A stretch of 64,000 bases of DNA from an uncultured Clostridia bacterium. GTDB taxonomy: Bacteria; Bacillota; Clostridia; Christensenellales; CAG-917. Under the pieces are notes generated by a model that saw only the letters and a list, made by a program, of their open reading frames with translations, was not told where the DNA came from and ran no database searches. Positions 9,154-19,938 of this stretch are shown here, piece by piece. The first letter of the stretch is position 1, and every line of letters starts with the position of its first letter. Position numbers and translations under genes: made by a program. Location: positions 1 to 64,000 of the forward strand of contig CAKQGN010000002.1 of the NCBI GenBank assembly GCA_934233745.1, given 5' to 3'.

Positions 9154-9518
9154 ATTGAAAAAATCAAGCTATAATTCATCTAAACAGTAGGGAAAATGCA
9201 AATTTTTAATTTTTCAAAACCGCAAGGTGTTCCGCGCTTTTACATGCGTCGGACAATAGACAATCTTGGGCGGTGAGAGGTCAGCGGCTTACGGAAGCGG
9301 TATCGGCAAACGCTTCGATTTTCGATCACGCACACACATAAAAACGATTAATGAAGAAATCGGGCAGATGTGTAGATATATATTAATCTCGATCAAGACG
9401 AACCATACAAAACAGTCGATATATGTTTAAAACGGATTAGGAAATCGGAAAAGAAAATAGCGGTGATGAGTTTAAAAAAACAACAACGGCACGGTGTTGA
9501 AAACGGTAAAAACATATA

Positions 9519-9534
9519 TGTTTCACGTGGAACA
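9519..9534. promoter_or_regulatory. parS-like site 3
   Basis: TGTTTCACGTGGAACA, one mismatch to consensus parS. Confidence 0.85.
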
Positions 9535-9551
9535 ATTTGATTTCTGTCGTC

Positions 9552-9567
9552 GGTTTCACGTGGAACG
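9552..9567. promoter_or_regulatory. parS-like site 4
   Basis: GGTTTCACGTGGAACG, three mismatches to the 16-mer but the TTTCACGTGGAAC core is intact. Only 17 nt from site 3, so the two form a pair. Confidence 0.75.
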
Positions 9568-9576
9568 AAAACCGCA

Positions 9577-9602
9577 AAAAACCCACTAAATAGTGGTGTT
9601 TT
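9577..9602. terminator. terminator-like hairpin in origin region
   Basis: AAAACCCACT, a 4-nt AAAT loop and AGTGGTGTTTT form an imperfect stem with A and T flanks. No gene upstream explains it. It may shield the A+T-rich stretch from transcription, but that is a guess. Confidence 0.35.
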
Positions 9603-10095
9603 CGCTTGTTTTTGAAACGATTTTAATAATTTTTGAGCTTTCTCCTTGTAAAATCTTATAGAGAAATTTTTGTTCTTTCACCCAAATTTTTCGCTGTGAT
9701 TTGTTTCTCATTTTTTCTATAAAAAATTGACAGTTTCACAAAAATCCTATAGTTTATTTTTGCCGTTATTTTTTTGCGTTGATTCTTGAAAAACGTTTTA
9801 TTTTCCGACTGTTTATTGTGTGGATTATTAGCGGTGCGTTGAGTTGATTTAGTGTAAAACTCAATATGCGGTTTTGAATAATCGCATTTTGATTATTGCT
9901 TGTTGCCTGTGTTAATCGACAATGCTTGCTGCAAATCTTGGTTTTTCAGTCGTTTTGCGTGTTCTGCTTACCGGGAGTTTGTTGTGATTTGGTCGCGCTT
10001 GTGTGTTTTTTCATTGATAAATCGTCCGATAATGCCTCTGTTTAGTGTGGTTTCACGTCAAACAAACTTTCCACATATAAACATATCCACACCCT
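9600..10095. other. candidate DNA-unwinding stretch with weak DnaA boxes
   Basis: Bases 9600-9800 are dominated by A/T runs. To the right lie TGTGGATTA (about 9820), CTTTCCACA (about 10067) and ATATCCACA (about 10083), each one mismatch from the DnaA box TTATCCACA or its complement. No perfect box was seen. The assignment as oriC rests on this cluster plus parS and gene orientation. Confidence 0.45.
10049..10064. promoter_or_regulatory. parS-like site 5
   Basis: GGTTTCACGTCAAACA keeps both half-sites but changes the central CACGTG to CACGTC; two mismatches to consensus parS. Confidence 0.6.
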
Positions 10096-10380
10096 GTTTT
10101 ATCATGACAAAAAACCACGAATAGAAAAATAAATTACATTTACGTTTACAAGTTAATCAATATACCAAAATGGTTAAAGGTCGGGTTTGCAATTTTTTCA
10201 TTTTACCGCATGATTTAATTGTGGTGTTGAGTGTAATGGCGATTGCCATGTAAATCGCTTGTATAAAATGATTATGTCGGCAAGAGATTCTGTGACGTTG
10301 CGTTGAAACAACATCGTTGTTTTGTTGATGTGTTTTCGCATGGTTTTATATAGTTTTGTGCTTTTGTATTGTTTGCGAAA

Positions 10381-11082
10381 CTATTTGCCGATTATTTGCA
10401 GATATGTTGCAACAAGGAAGAGTATGGGCCCCGCAAGCACGAACACGTGGAACAAACAATGCACGTACCTTTTGTGTATACCGAATACCGCCGCGCCAAG
10501 CAGGCACGTGACAAGTCCGGAAAGATAGACGATGCTTGTTGTCGTAGAGATGCCTTTTGGCGAGAAATACGCGGTGAAGAACGCCGCAAACATCAGTCCG
10601 CCTATAACGAATGTCGACGCAACCGAAATTTTTCTGAAAATATCGAATCTATAAAGACATAGCGCAAAAATGGCCACTGCGATTGCAAACGACAAACCGA
10701 ATGCGACATAGCCGTATATATTGTCATACAAAAGGCAAGTCGCCGTGGCGCATGCGATGACGTTGAGATTTACGGCGGGGAAGTCGAGTGTACGCCACAA
10801 CAATTTCATCTTCATATCCGTCACCCCGTGGTAAATTGCGGAAACCGTAAATTCGATTGCAATCAGCGCACAGGAGAGAACCGCCGTTGCATATTCGGCG
10901 GGAGTCGACGATTTCAAAAGCATAAAAATCATAAAAATCAACGCGGCAACCGCACCCAAGCCGTGAGAAAGCGAGTGGAATAACTCTTCCTTTGGTGTGT
11001 AGTAGACAAGCCCGTTGTCTTTGTAGACCTGCTTCAATTCGTCTGTGTTGGACGGAGTTTTCAGAATTTTTGCGATATCCAT
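10381..11082 (-). CDS. hemolysin III / PAQR-family membrane protein
   Basis: A 233-residue integral membrane protein with about seven hydrophobic segments. It has the family motifs: the EELFHSLSHGLGA box with conserved E, S and H residues near the N-terminus, SAIYHG in the second segment and KRYVHCLFHVFVLAG near the end; these His residues form the metal site of the PAQR/HlyIII superfamily. The physiological role of bacterial members is unclear, and the hemolysin name is historical. The ATG at 11082 is preferred over an upstream TTG that overlaps the -10 box (TATACT, 11091-11096), which lies 8 nt before the ATG with no ribosome binding site. Confidence 0.9.
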   Translation of the reverse strand: MDIAKILKTPSNTDELKQVYKDNGLVYYTPKEELFHSLSHGLGAVAALIFMIFMLLKSSTPAEYATAVLSCALIAIEFTVSAIYHGVTDMKMKLLWRTLDFPAVNLNVIACATATCLLYDNIYGYVAFGLSFAIAVAIFALCLYRFDIFRKISVASTFVIGGLMFAAFFTAYFSPKGISTTTSIVYLSGLVTCLLGAAVFGIHKRYVHCLFHVFVLAGPILFLVATYLQIIGK

Positions 11083-13324
<2,242 letters not shown>

Positions 13325-13334
13325 GGAGGCAGTT

Positions 13335-15923
13335 ATGGCGAACATAAGAGACGATAAAAACAACGAGTATATTCAACATATAGCCAACTCCACCGTCAAG
13401 GACGTGGAAATAAACGGCGAACTTAAAAAGTCATTTATCGCATATGCGATGGCGGTCAACGTTTCCCGCGCAATCCCCGACGTAAGAGACGGTTTGAAAC
13501 CCGTTCACAGACGTATTCTTTACGCTATGAGCGAACTCGGACTGACTCCCGACAAACCCTACCGCAAGTGCGCTATGGTCGTCGGTGAAGTGCTTGGTAA
13601 GTATCACCCCCACGGTGACAGCTCCGTTTATGACGCAATGGTGCGTCTTGCGCAGGATTTCTCCATACGTTGCCCGCTCATCGACGGACACGGCAACTTC
13701 GGTTCAATCGACGGAGATCCGGCGGCGGCATATCGTTACACCGAGGCAAGACTCTCCAAAATCGCATTGGAGATGATTCGCGACATAGATAAAAAGACGG
13801 TTGATTTCTATCCCAACTTCGACGACACGCGCGAACAGCCCGTCGTGTTGCCTTCGAGATTCCCCAATTTGCTCGTAAACGGCTCGGACGGTATTGCGGT
13901 GGGTATGGCAACGTCCATTCCTCCTCACAACCTCGGAGAGGTCATTGACGCGTCCGTCGCGCTTTTGCAAAATCCCGACGCAACGGTTGACGACCTTATG
14001 GAATATATCCCCGCTCCGGACTTCCCGACGGGCGCGCTCGTTTTGGGCAGACATTCCATAAAACAAGCGTATCGCACGGGCAGAGGCGCATGCGTACTTC
14101 GCGCAAAGGCGGAAATAGAAGAGATGGCAAACGGCAAGAGCCGCATTGTCGTCACCGAGATTCCGTATCAGGTAAACAAGGCAAAACTCATTGAAAACAT
14201 CGCAGACCAAGTCAAAGACAAACGCCTCGAAGGCATCAGCGATTTGAGAGAGGAAACGGACAGACACGGCATGCGCATTGTCATCGAACTCAAAAAAGAC
14301 GTCAATGCACAAGTGCTTCTCAACCAACTCTACAAACAAACTCAGATGCAGACGACGTTCAGCATGATTATGCTTGCGCTTGTGGACGGCGTGCCTCGCG
14401 TTCTCAATCTCAAAGAGATTTTGGAGTGCTACATCGCCCACCAAAAAGACGTCATCGTGCGCAGAACCCGTTTCGATTTGGAAAAGGCGCAAGAAAGACA
14501 ACATATCCTGCTCGGTTTGCACATCGCACTTGAAAATATCGACGCTATCGTGGAACTTTTGAAGAAATCCCGCGACAGACAAGACGCAATCGCAAAACTC
14601 ATTGAAAACTATGGGCTCAGCGACAAACAGGCGGCGGCAATCCTCGATATGCGTTTGCAACGCCTGACGGGACTCGAAGTGGAAAAAATCAATGCGGAAC
14701 TCGAAGATCTCGACAAGCAAATAGCCTATTTCAATATGGTGCTTTCAAGCGATGAGGAAGTCAAAAACATCATCATCAAGGAAATCACGGACATCAAGGC
14801 GCAATACAATACGCCGAGAATGAGCGAACTCACCTATGATTACGGCGACATCGACATCGAAGACCTCATCGAAAAAGAGGACGTGGTTATTTCGATGACT
14901 CACGGCGGATACATCAAGCGTATGCCGGTTGCCGAATACAAAGCCCAACACAGAGGCGGAATGGGTATCACTGCTCACAAGGCAAAGGACGAAGACTTTG
15001 TGGAAAAGATTTTCACGTCCAATACGCACGAGAGAATCATGTTCTTTACAAACAAAGGCAAAGTGTTCACTTTGAAGGGGTACGAGATTCCCGAAGCGAC
15101 GCGCAACGCACGCGGCAGGGCGGCGGTCAACCTCTTGCAACTCGAACAAGGCGAGAAGATTCAGGCGTTCTTGCAAATTCCCGAGGACAGAGAGGACAAG
15201 TTCCTTATGCTCGCAACAAAGAAAGGTCTTATCAAAAAGACGCCGCTCGAAGAATACGATTCAATCAAGCGCAACGGCAAAATCGCAATCAAATTCAACG
15301 ATGACGACGAGCTTATCGGCGCTGTAATCACCACGGGCAGCGACGAGATTCTGGTTGCGTCAAGCCAAGGCATGAGCATCCATTTCAACGAGCAAGACGT
15401 TCGCCCCGTCGGCAGAACGGCAATGGGCGTTAAGGCAATGAACATCTCGGGCGACACAACGCTTGTGGCGTTTGACGTGGTGCATCCCGGCGACGAAATT
15501 CTCACAGTCACATCAAACGGATACGGCAAGCGTTCCTCAATCGACGATTACCCGATTCAAAACAGAGCGGGCAAGGGCGTCAAAGCGGGTACGTTCAACG
15601 ACAAGACGGGCACGCTCGTCAGCCTCAAAGTTATCCCCGCCGATACAGACGTTATGATGATCACCGACAGCGGCGTGATTATCCGAGTTCAAGCGGATGA
15701 GATCAGCAAGATCGGCAGAGCGACTCAAGGTGTGCGCATAATGAAAGTCAAGGATGACATCAACGTCATGGCAATCGCTCTTACGCCTCACGAAGAGGAA
15801 GAAGAGGTCGAATACGACGAGGACGGCAACGTCATTGAAAAAAGCGTAGCCGAAGGCGAAAACGAGGGCGAAGAAGTCGCGGTCGAAGAAGCGACTGAAA
15901 CAACCGAAAACAGCGAAAAATAA
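13335..15923 (+). CDS. gyrA: DNA gyrase subunit A
   Basis: GyrA is the breakage-reunion subunit of gyrase. In the 862 residues the catalytic tyrosine is Tyr135 (in RYTEARL), preceded by the quinolone-pocket segment [10 protein letters not shown]. The coiled-coil ends with [17 protein letters not shown]. The C-terminal beta-pinwheel starts with the GyrA-box variant QHRGGMG at about 538-544 (consensus QRRGGKG), which in gyrases enables DNA wrapping, and the protein closes with a very acidic tail of about 45 residues. Second gene of the gyrBA operon, with AAGGAGG upstream of the ATG. Confidence 0.98.
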   Translation: MANIRDDKNNEYIQHIANSTVKDVEINGELKKSFIAYAMAVNVSRAIPDVRDGLKPVHRRILYAMSELGLTPDKPYRKCAMVVGEVLGKYHPHGDSSVYDAMVRLAQDFSIRCPLIDGHGNFGSIDGDPAAAYRYTEARLSKIALEMIRDIDKKTVDFYPNFDDTREQPVVLPSRFPNLLVNGSDGIAVGMATSIPPHNLGEVIDASVALLQNPDATVDDLMEYIPAPDFPTGALVLGRHSIKQAYRTGRGACVLRAKAEIEEMANGKSRIVVTEIPYQVNKAKLIENIADQVKDKRLEGISDLREETDRHGMRIVIELKKDVNAQVLLNQLYKQTQMQTTFSMIMLALVDGVPRVLNLKEILECYIAHQKDVIVRRTRFDLEKAQERQHILLGLHIALENIDAIVELLKKSRDRQDAIAKLIENYGLSDKQAAAILDMRLQRLTGLEVEKINAELEDLDKQIAYFNMVLSSDEEVKNIIIKEITDIKAQYNTPRMSELTYDYGDIDIEDLIEKEDVVISMTHGGYIKRMPVAEYKAQHRGGMGITAHKAKDEDFVEKIFTSNTHERIMFFTNKGKVFTLKGYEIPEATRNARGRAAVNLLQLEQGEKIQAFLQIPEDREDKFLMLATKKGLIKKTPLEEYDSIKRNGKIAIKFNDDDELIGAVITTGSDEILVASSQGMSIHFNEQDVRPVGRTAMGVKAMNISGDTTLVAFDVVHPGDEILTVTSNGYGKRSSIDDYPIQNRAGKGVKAGTFNDKTGTLVSLKVIPADTDVMMITDSGVIIRVQADEISKIGRATQGVRIMKVKDDINVMAIALTPHEEEEEVEYDEDGNVIEKSVAEGENEGEEVAVEEATETTENSEK

Positions 15924-15934
15924 TGTTTATAATT

Positions 15935-15965
15935 GCAAAAACGAGGAATAAAACCTCGTTTTTGC
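15935..15965 (+). terminator. gyrBA terminator
   Basis: GCAAAAACGAGG (15935-15946) pairs perfectly with CCTCGTTTTTGC (15954-15965), with T5 inside the 3' arm. Confidence 0.85.
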
Positions 15966-15981
15966 ATAATGGGAGACAATT

Positions 15982-17679
15982 ATGGAAGAAAGAAAATGGT
16001 TTAAGGAGATGTCCGTATATCAGATTTGGCCACGCTCGTTTTGCGACGGCAACAATGACGGCATCGGCGATTTGAAGGGTGTGCTTTCAAAGCTCGAATA
16101 CATCAGAAGCCTCGGAAGCGACGCGATTTGGTTTTCGCCGTTGTATGTTTCTCCGCAAGCGGACTACGGTTATGACATCGCCGATTACAAGAACATCAAT
16201 CCCGAATACGGCACGCTCGACGATTTCAAAGCGGTGCTTGAAAAGGCGCATGCGCTCGGTATGAGAGTGATTATGGATTTGGTCATCAATCACACCTCCG
16301 ACCAACACGAGTGGTTCAAAAAAAGTTGCGCAAAAATCGAACCGTACACGGACTTTTACATCTGGCGCAAGGGAAGAGGAAAGGACGGAAAGAAAGTCCC
16401 CAACAACTGGATGTCCACATTCCCGGGGTCCGCGTGGGAGTTCAACGAACAAAGGGGTGAATTCTATCTCCACCTTTATGCAAAAGAGCAACCCGACCTC
16501 AATCACGACAATCCGAAAGTAAGAGAAGCGGTCAAAGACGTGATGAGATACTGGCTCGATATGGGTGTAGACGGATTCAGAGAGGACGTCATCACTCAAA
16601 TCAGCAAGGTTGAGGGTTTGCCCAACGGAAACTGGCTCATGCCTGCGTCGAGAGGTATGGAGCATTACAACAACGGCCCGCATATTCACGAGTATTTGCA
16701 GGAGTATCGCAAGGTTATCGAACAATACGATGCGTTCCAGGTCGGCGAAGCGCCTTTGATGAACACAAAAACCGCGCTTACCTACGTCAACGAAAACAAA
16801 AAAGAGCTGGATATGATGATTTCTTTCCAGCATATGAACGCCGATTGTATAATCATAGAGTGGGTGCATACGCCGTTCAGTTTGCCAAAACTCAAAAAGA
16901 CGTTCAACGAATGGCAAACAAAACTCTACCACAGAGCGTGGAACGCAAACTATCTTGAAAACCACGACCATGCCCGCATCATATCAAGATACGGCAGTGA
17001 GGAATTTAGAGTGGAGAGCGGCAAGGCTCTTTGCATGGCATATACCTTCCTTTCCGGCACACACTTTGTCTATCAGGGGCAGGAGATAGGAATGACCGCA
17101 CTCTATTTCGACAAGTATCCGAAAGGCACGGATCCGTGGACGCAGTTCAAGGACGTATCCACGTTCTGCGTGCGCGATCTGATGAGAAAATTCGGATTCA
17201 GCGACAAGCATATTTTGAAGGTCGCCCACACCGCCGCGCGCGACTGCGCTCGCACGCCCGTGCAATGGAGCGGAGCAAAAAATGCCGGTTTTTCGACCGT
17301 CGAGCCGTGGTATACCGTCAATCCGAACTACCCGGAAGTCAATGTGGAAAAGGCGATGCAGGACGAAAATTCCGTTTGGTATTTCTATCAAAAAGCAATG
17401 GCTCTTCGCAAAGAGTATAAGGACACGGCGGTTTACGGCGAGTTTAAGTTGTATTTGCCAAAAGACAGACAACTTTTCGTCTATGACAAGATAGCCGAGG
17501 ACGGCAAGAGCAAACTCACCGTCGTTATCAATCTCAGCAAAAAGCCCGCCAAAGCCTCACGCGTCAAAAAGTATATTCCGAGCGGCGCAACGGAGCTTCT
17601 CTCCGTATACGACGAGCCGTTTGGCGATACCCTCAAACCGTATGCAGGCAAGGTATTTTATACGCCGCTTGAAAAATAA
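15982..17679 (+). CDS. GH13 alpha-glucosidase (oligo-1,6-glucosidase type)
   Basis: This is a cytoplasmic glycoside hydrolase of family 13 that removes glucose from short alpha-glucans. The 565 residues begin with YQIWPRSFCDGNNDGIGDL, where the QIWPRSF and DGNNDGIGDL motifs mark the MalL / oligo-1,6-glucosidase / trehalose-6-phosphate hydrolase group. Conserved regions follow: DLVINH, GFREDV (catalytic Asp), QVGEAP (catalytic Glu) and ENHDHAR (third acid; usually NHDQ). No signal peptide. The exact substrate cannot be fixed by eye. It has its own ribosome binding site (GGGAG) and stands alone between two terminators. Confidence 0.9.
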   Translation: MEERKWFKEMSVYQIWPRSFCDGNNDGIGDLKGVLSKLEYIRSLGSDAIWFSPLYVSPQADYGYDIADYKNINPEYGTLDDFKAVLEKAHALGMRVIMDLVINHTSDQHEWFKKSCAKIEPYTDFYIWRKGRGKDGKKVPNNWMSTFPGSAWEFNEQRGEFYLHLYAKEQPDLNHDNPKVREAVKDVMRYWLDMGVDGFREDVITQISKVEGLPNGNWLMPASRGMEHYNNGPHIHEYLQEYRKVIEQYDAFQVGEAPLMNTKTALTYVNENKKELDMMISFQHMNADCIIIEWVHTPFSLPKLKKTFNEWQTKLYHRAWNANYLENHDHARIISRYGSEEFRVESGKALCMAYTFLSGTHFVYQGQEIGMTALYFDKYPKGTDPWTQFKDVSTFCVRDLMRKFGFSDKHILKVAHTAARDCARTPVQWSGAKNAGFSTVEPWYTVNPNYPEVNVEKAMQDENSVWYFYQKAMALRKEYKDTAVYGEFKLYLPKDRQLFVYDKIAEDGKSKLTVVINLSKKPAKASRVKKYIPSGATELLSVYDEPFGDTLKPYAGKVFYTPLEK

Positions 17680-17698
17680 AAAACAACAGAAAAAAGAA

Positions 17699-17724
17699 GA
17701 AAACCTCGCAACTGCGAGGTTTTC
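17699..17724. terminator. bidirectional terminator between alpha-glucosidase and queT
   Basis: GAAAACCTCGCA (17699-17710) and TGCGAGGTTTTC (17713-17724) are exact complements between convergent genes. Confidence 0.85.
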
Positions 17725-17742
17725 TTATGTCGTTTTTGCAAT

Positions 17743-18294
17743 TTAATCCTCATCGTCCTCATCGCCGGGTAATATACGACGGTAGGGAGCGGTGTCGTAC
17801 TTCGACGGATGCGGAAGAGGAATGTGTGCCGCAATCATTGCTTTTTTAAGCGCAAAAGTAAAAGGCAATCCCAGCACTATGCAGGTTATTATCTGCGACG
17901 CCAATATCTCGAACATTGCAAGATAGTATACCGTGGACGCATCGTTCAGCACAAATATGAGCGGCACGAGCAGTGTGTTGGCGATTATCGGTGGCAGCGT
18001 CGCAAGTATGGGGCGGCGGCGCAAAAGATACGTGCCGACTGCGCCGATAAGCGTTGCAAGAGTGCCGAGAACCATGTCGAATACCCCGAACGGCGAAAAG
18101 AAAAAGTTGGTAAAAAAGCATCCGATTGTAAGCCCGGGAATCGCTTCGGGGAAAATGATGGGAAGCAATACGAGGATTTCGGATATGCGAAACTGCACTG
18201 GGCCGAATGCTATTGCGTTGAGTGCTACGGACAGGGCAAAGTACAAAGCGGCAATCACAGCCGCTCTTGCCAGATAAACAAGAGATTTTTTCAA
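17743..18294 (-). CDS. queT: queuosine precursor transporter QueT (ECF S component)
   Basis: The 183-residue membrane protein has about five to six hydrophobic helices. The QueT family pattern is visible: an N-terminal helix, then FGPVQFRISEILVLLP with PEAIPGLTIGCFFTN, and an acidic tail. QueT proteins capture queuosine precursors such as preQ1 for energy-coupling-factor transporters. A preQ1 class I riboswitch sits directly on its ribosome binding site, which supports the substrate. The start codon is TTG at 18294, with GAGGTG 5-10 nt upstream. The ECF energizing module and queuosine biosynthesis genes are not in the window. Confidence 0.9.
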   Translation of the reverse strand: MKKSLVYLARAAVIAALYFALSVALNAIAFGPVQFRISEILVLLPIIFPEAIPGLTIGCFFTNFFFSPFGVFDMVLGTLATLIGAVGTYLLRRRPILATLPPIIANTLLVPLIFVLNDASTVYYLAMFEILASQIITCIVLGLPFTFALKKAMIAAHIPLPHPSKYDTAPYRRILPGDEDDED

Positions 18295-18302
18295 AATACA
18301 CC

Positions 18303-18339
18303 TCGGTTTTTTTTATTGATGGGTATTGCCGACACCATC
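18303..18339 (-). promoter_or_regulatory. preQ1 class I riboswitch controlling queT
   Basis: Read on the minus strand: P1 arm GATGG, a 12-nt loop TGTCGGCAATAC, P1 arm CCATC, the A-rich tail AATAAAAAAAA, then CCGA, which pairs with TCGG of the loop to close the H-type pseudoknot. CCGA runs into the Shine-Dalgarno GAGGTG, so ligand binding should hide it and switch translation off. Loop length and layout match the known Bacillus preQ1-I aptamer. Confidence 0.85.
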
Positions 18340-18457
18340 GGAAGTATGGTATCATACGAAAAAAGAAAACGCAACCGAAAAGCGAGAGTAGCAATCATTA
18401 AAAGACAAAAATTCGGATGTAATGCGATTTTTATATATATATTCGATTGCTTGTGCG

Positions 18458-18487
18458 TTGACTTGCAATTTCGGTTTTGCATATAAT
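18458..18487 (+). promoter_or_regulatory. promoter of flavin-reductase operon
   Basis: TTGACT (18458-18463), 18-nt spacer, TATAAT (18482-18487), followed by AAAGGAG and the ATG at 18507. Confidence 0.65.
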
Positions 18488-18506
18488 AGGATTAAAGGAG
18501 CGGAAT

Positions 18507-18977
18507 ATGCACAGATTTGACAATTTGTCCTGTCTTGACACCGCGTTCAACACGGGAGCGTTTTTGTGTTCGGGCGACAACGTGATGGTGATAAGCTGGG
18601 GTATGATAGGCGTGATGTGGGGCAAAAAAGTGTTTGTCGCACCCGTTCGCGAGAGTCGCTACACAAAAGAGTTTATCGACAGACTCGGCACTTTTACGGT
18701 GAGCGTTCCGCCTGCGCAACGGATGCTCGACGCAGTGAAATTCTGCGGAACGAAAAGCGGTCGCGAATACGACAAGTGGGCGGAGTGTTCGCTTGAAAAA
18801 GTCAGAGCGAAAAAAATCGACGGATATGTCGTGGGCGGATGCCAAAGATATTTCGAGTGTAAAGTGATAGGCTCCGTACCTATGGGAGATATGGATCTTA
18901 AAGACGTTGAAAAGTGGTATCCTACAAAGGATTTGCACACTTTCTATTTTGGAGAAATAATAGAGGAATACCGATGA
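18507..18977 (+). CDS. flavin reductase-like FMN-binding protein
   Basis: The 156-residue protein resembles the flavin reductase / FMN-binding split-barrel family. It has VMVISWGMIGVMWGKKVF (the strand pair that cradles FMN), VAPVRESRYT, a FTVSVPP strand, and a C-terminal half with CQRYFECKVIG. These proteins reduce free flavin or act as small FMN oxidoreductases; the partner is not evident. The start is fixed by AAAGGAGCGGA. The TGA stop overlaps the ATG of the next gene (ATGA), so the pair is translationally coupled. Confidence 0.8.
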   Translation: MHRFDNLSCLDTAFNTGAFLCSGDNVMVISWGMIGVMWGKKVFVAPVRESRYTKEFIDRLGTFTVSVPPAQRMLDAVKFCGTKSGREYDKWAECSLEKVRAKKIDGYVVGGCQRYFECKVIGSVPMGDMDLKDVEKWYPTKDLHTFYFGEIIEEYR

Positions 18978-19258
18978 AAATTTGGGCTAAGGTTATGAAC
19001 GGCGACAAGATATTGAGAGATGTTATTTACGAGAGCGATCTCACTCTCACGCCGTCCAATTTTCAAAAAATGTTGCAGGAAATATCGTACAAGACGGACA
19101 TCGCAACGCCCGTTACGTTGCCCACGCATTATAAGCATTTTGAGCGATTCAATCGCGTCAAATACCTTCCGCGTGACTTTATAGAAGATGTGGATTATAC
19201 ATCTTTTGTGCTTGAAAGGGTGATTGAAAAGCCAAAAACGAAACAGTTTTATATTTGA
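18974..19258 (+). CDS. conserved-looking hypothetical protein, 94 aa
   Basis: I do not recognise a family. The 94-residue soluble protein starts MKIWAKVMNGDKILRD and shows no Cys pair, signal peptide or membrane segment. It overlaps the flavin reductase gene by 4 nt (ATGA) and shares its promoter, and a strong terminator follows 49 nt later, so the two genes form a unit. By position it may act with the flavoprotein, but the sequence gives no mechanism. Confidence 0.75.
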   Translation: MKIWAKVMNGDKILRDVIYESDLTLTPSNFQKMLQEISYKTDIATPVTLPTHYKHFERFNRVKYLPRDFIEDVDYTSFVLERVIEKPKTKQFYI

Positions 19259-19306
19259 AGAAAACGCAAAACAAAACATAAACTATTGACATAAAACAAT
19301 GTTTAT

Positions 19307-19345
19307 AACAACAAAACGCACGAATAAAGCGTGCGTTTTGTTGTT
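19307..19345 (+). terminator. terminator of flavin-reductase operon
   Basis: A 16-bp perfect stem, AACAACAAAACGCACG (19307-19322) with its complement at 19330-19345, and loop AATAAAG. Confidence 0.85.
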
Positions 19346-19416
19346 TTGTGTAAAAAATCTTAATGCGGAATATAAGCGGAAGTTTGACTAATACTATCAT
19401 CAAACGGAGGCTTTAT

Positions 19417-19938
19417 ATGGTTGGAATCGTAAGAAGAATCGACGAGCTGGGGCGCATAGTTATTCCCAAAGAAATGCGAAAAACCATGCGACTTCAAGTG
19501 GGCGACGAGATGGAAATATCCGCAAACGACGAAGGGCTTACGCTCAAAAGATACAGCGGCTTCAAAAGCGTGCTTCCTTCACTCAAAGCGATGGCGAAAC
19601 TGCTTTGGCAGACAACGGGAGCCGACGTTTTGATAATGAACGCAAACGAGGTTGTCGTTGCGGAAGGGAAAAACAAAAAGACATATACGGGCGCACGCCT
19701 GACAAGCGAGTTTTCAAATCGCATAAGGAAGAGAAATCCCGAAAGCGTATCCGGAGATATGCTGTCAAAAGTTTTCGAAAACGCCGATACCCAAGGTTTT
19801 ATGTTCAGCGAGCCCGTAATTTGCGGCGGCGACTTTTTGGGATGTATAGCACTTGTTGCAAACGATACGATAGAAAACGACAAAAAGACATATCTGCACT
19901 TTTGCGCCGAAACGATATCGGCGATGCTTGCCGAATGA
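19417..19938 (+). CDS. spoVT: stage V sporulation regulator SpoVT (AbrB family)
   Basis: SpoVT tunes forespore gene expression in spore formers. The 173 residues combine an N-terminal AbrB swapped-hairpin DNA-binding domain (VRRIDELGRIVIPKEMR at about 5-21) with a C-terminal GAF-like domain (about 55-173). The start at 19417 has GGAGG 7-11 nt upstream. It overlaps the next gene by 4 nt. The order spoVT, MOP-family flippase, mazG matches the Bacillus spoVT-yabM-yabN block, which makes the assignment firm and suggests the organism sporulates or descends from spore formers. Confidence 0.93.
   Translation: MVGIVRRIDELGRIVIPKEMRKTMRLQVGDEMEISANDEGLTLKRYSGFKSVLPSLKAMAKLLWQTTGADVLIMNANEVVVAEGKNKKTYTGARLTSEFSNRIRKRNPESVSGDMLSKVFENADTQGFMFSEPVICGGDFLGCIALVANDTIENDKKTYLHFCAETISAMLAE

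Larger units (their letters stand above)
7667..10380. other. gene-free origin / centromere region (candidate oriC)
   Basis: About 2.7 kb without a convincing gene, A+T-rich in long runs. It holds five parS-like sites, a very A+T-rich stretch (about 9600-9800) and near-consensus DnaA boxes on its right side. Genes left of it (dnaA, parAB, rsmG) mostly face left and genes right of it face right, the switch expected at an origin. Short open frames at 8373-8618, 9900-10124 and 10322-10528 have no homology I recognise and odd composition. Confidence 0.65.

Noticed and set aside
10440..10455. Sixth parS site inside hlyIII (ACACGTGGAACA)
   Set aside because: Only one half-site is preserved and several positions differ; it lies in a coding sequence and could be chance.
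9900..10528. Short open frames at 9900-10124 and 10322-10528
   Set aside because: No ribosome binding site, low-complexity hydrophobic and Cys-rich peptides, and the second overlaps the well supported hlyIII gene on the other strand.
19605..19934. Longer flippase protein beginning at 19605
   Set aside because: The extra 110 residues are a basic, low-quality reading of spoVT in another frame; the overlap ATGA at 19935 gives a normal start and family length.
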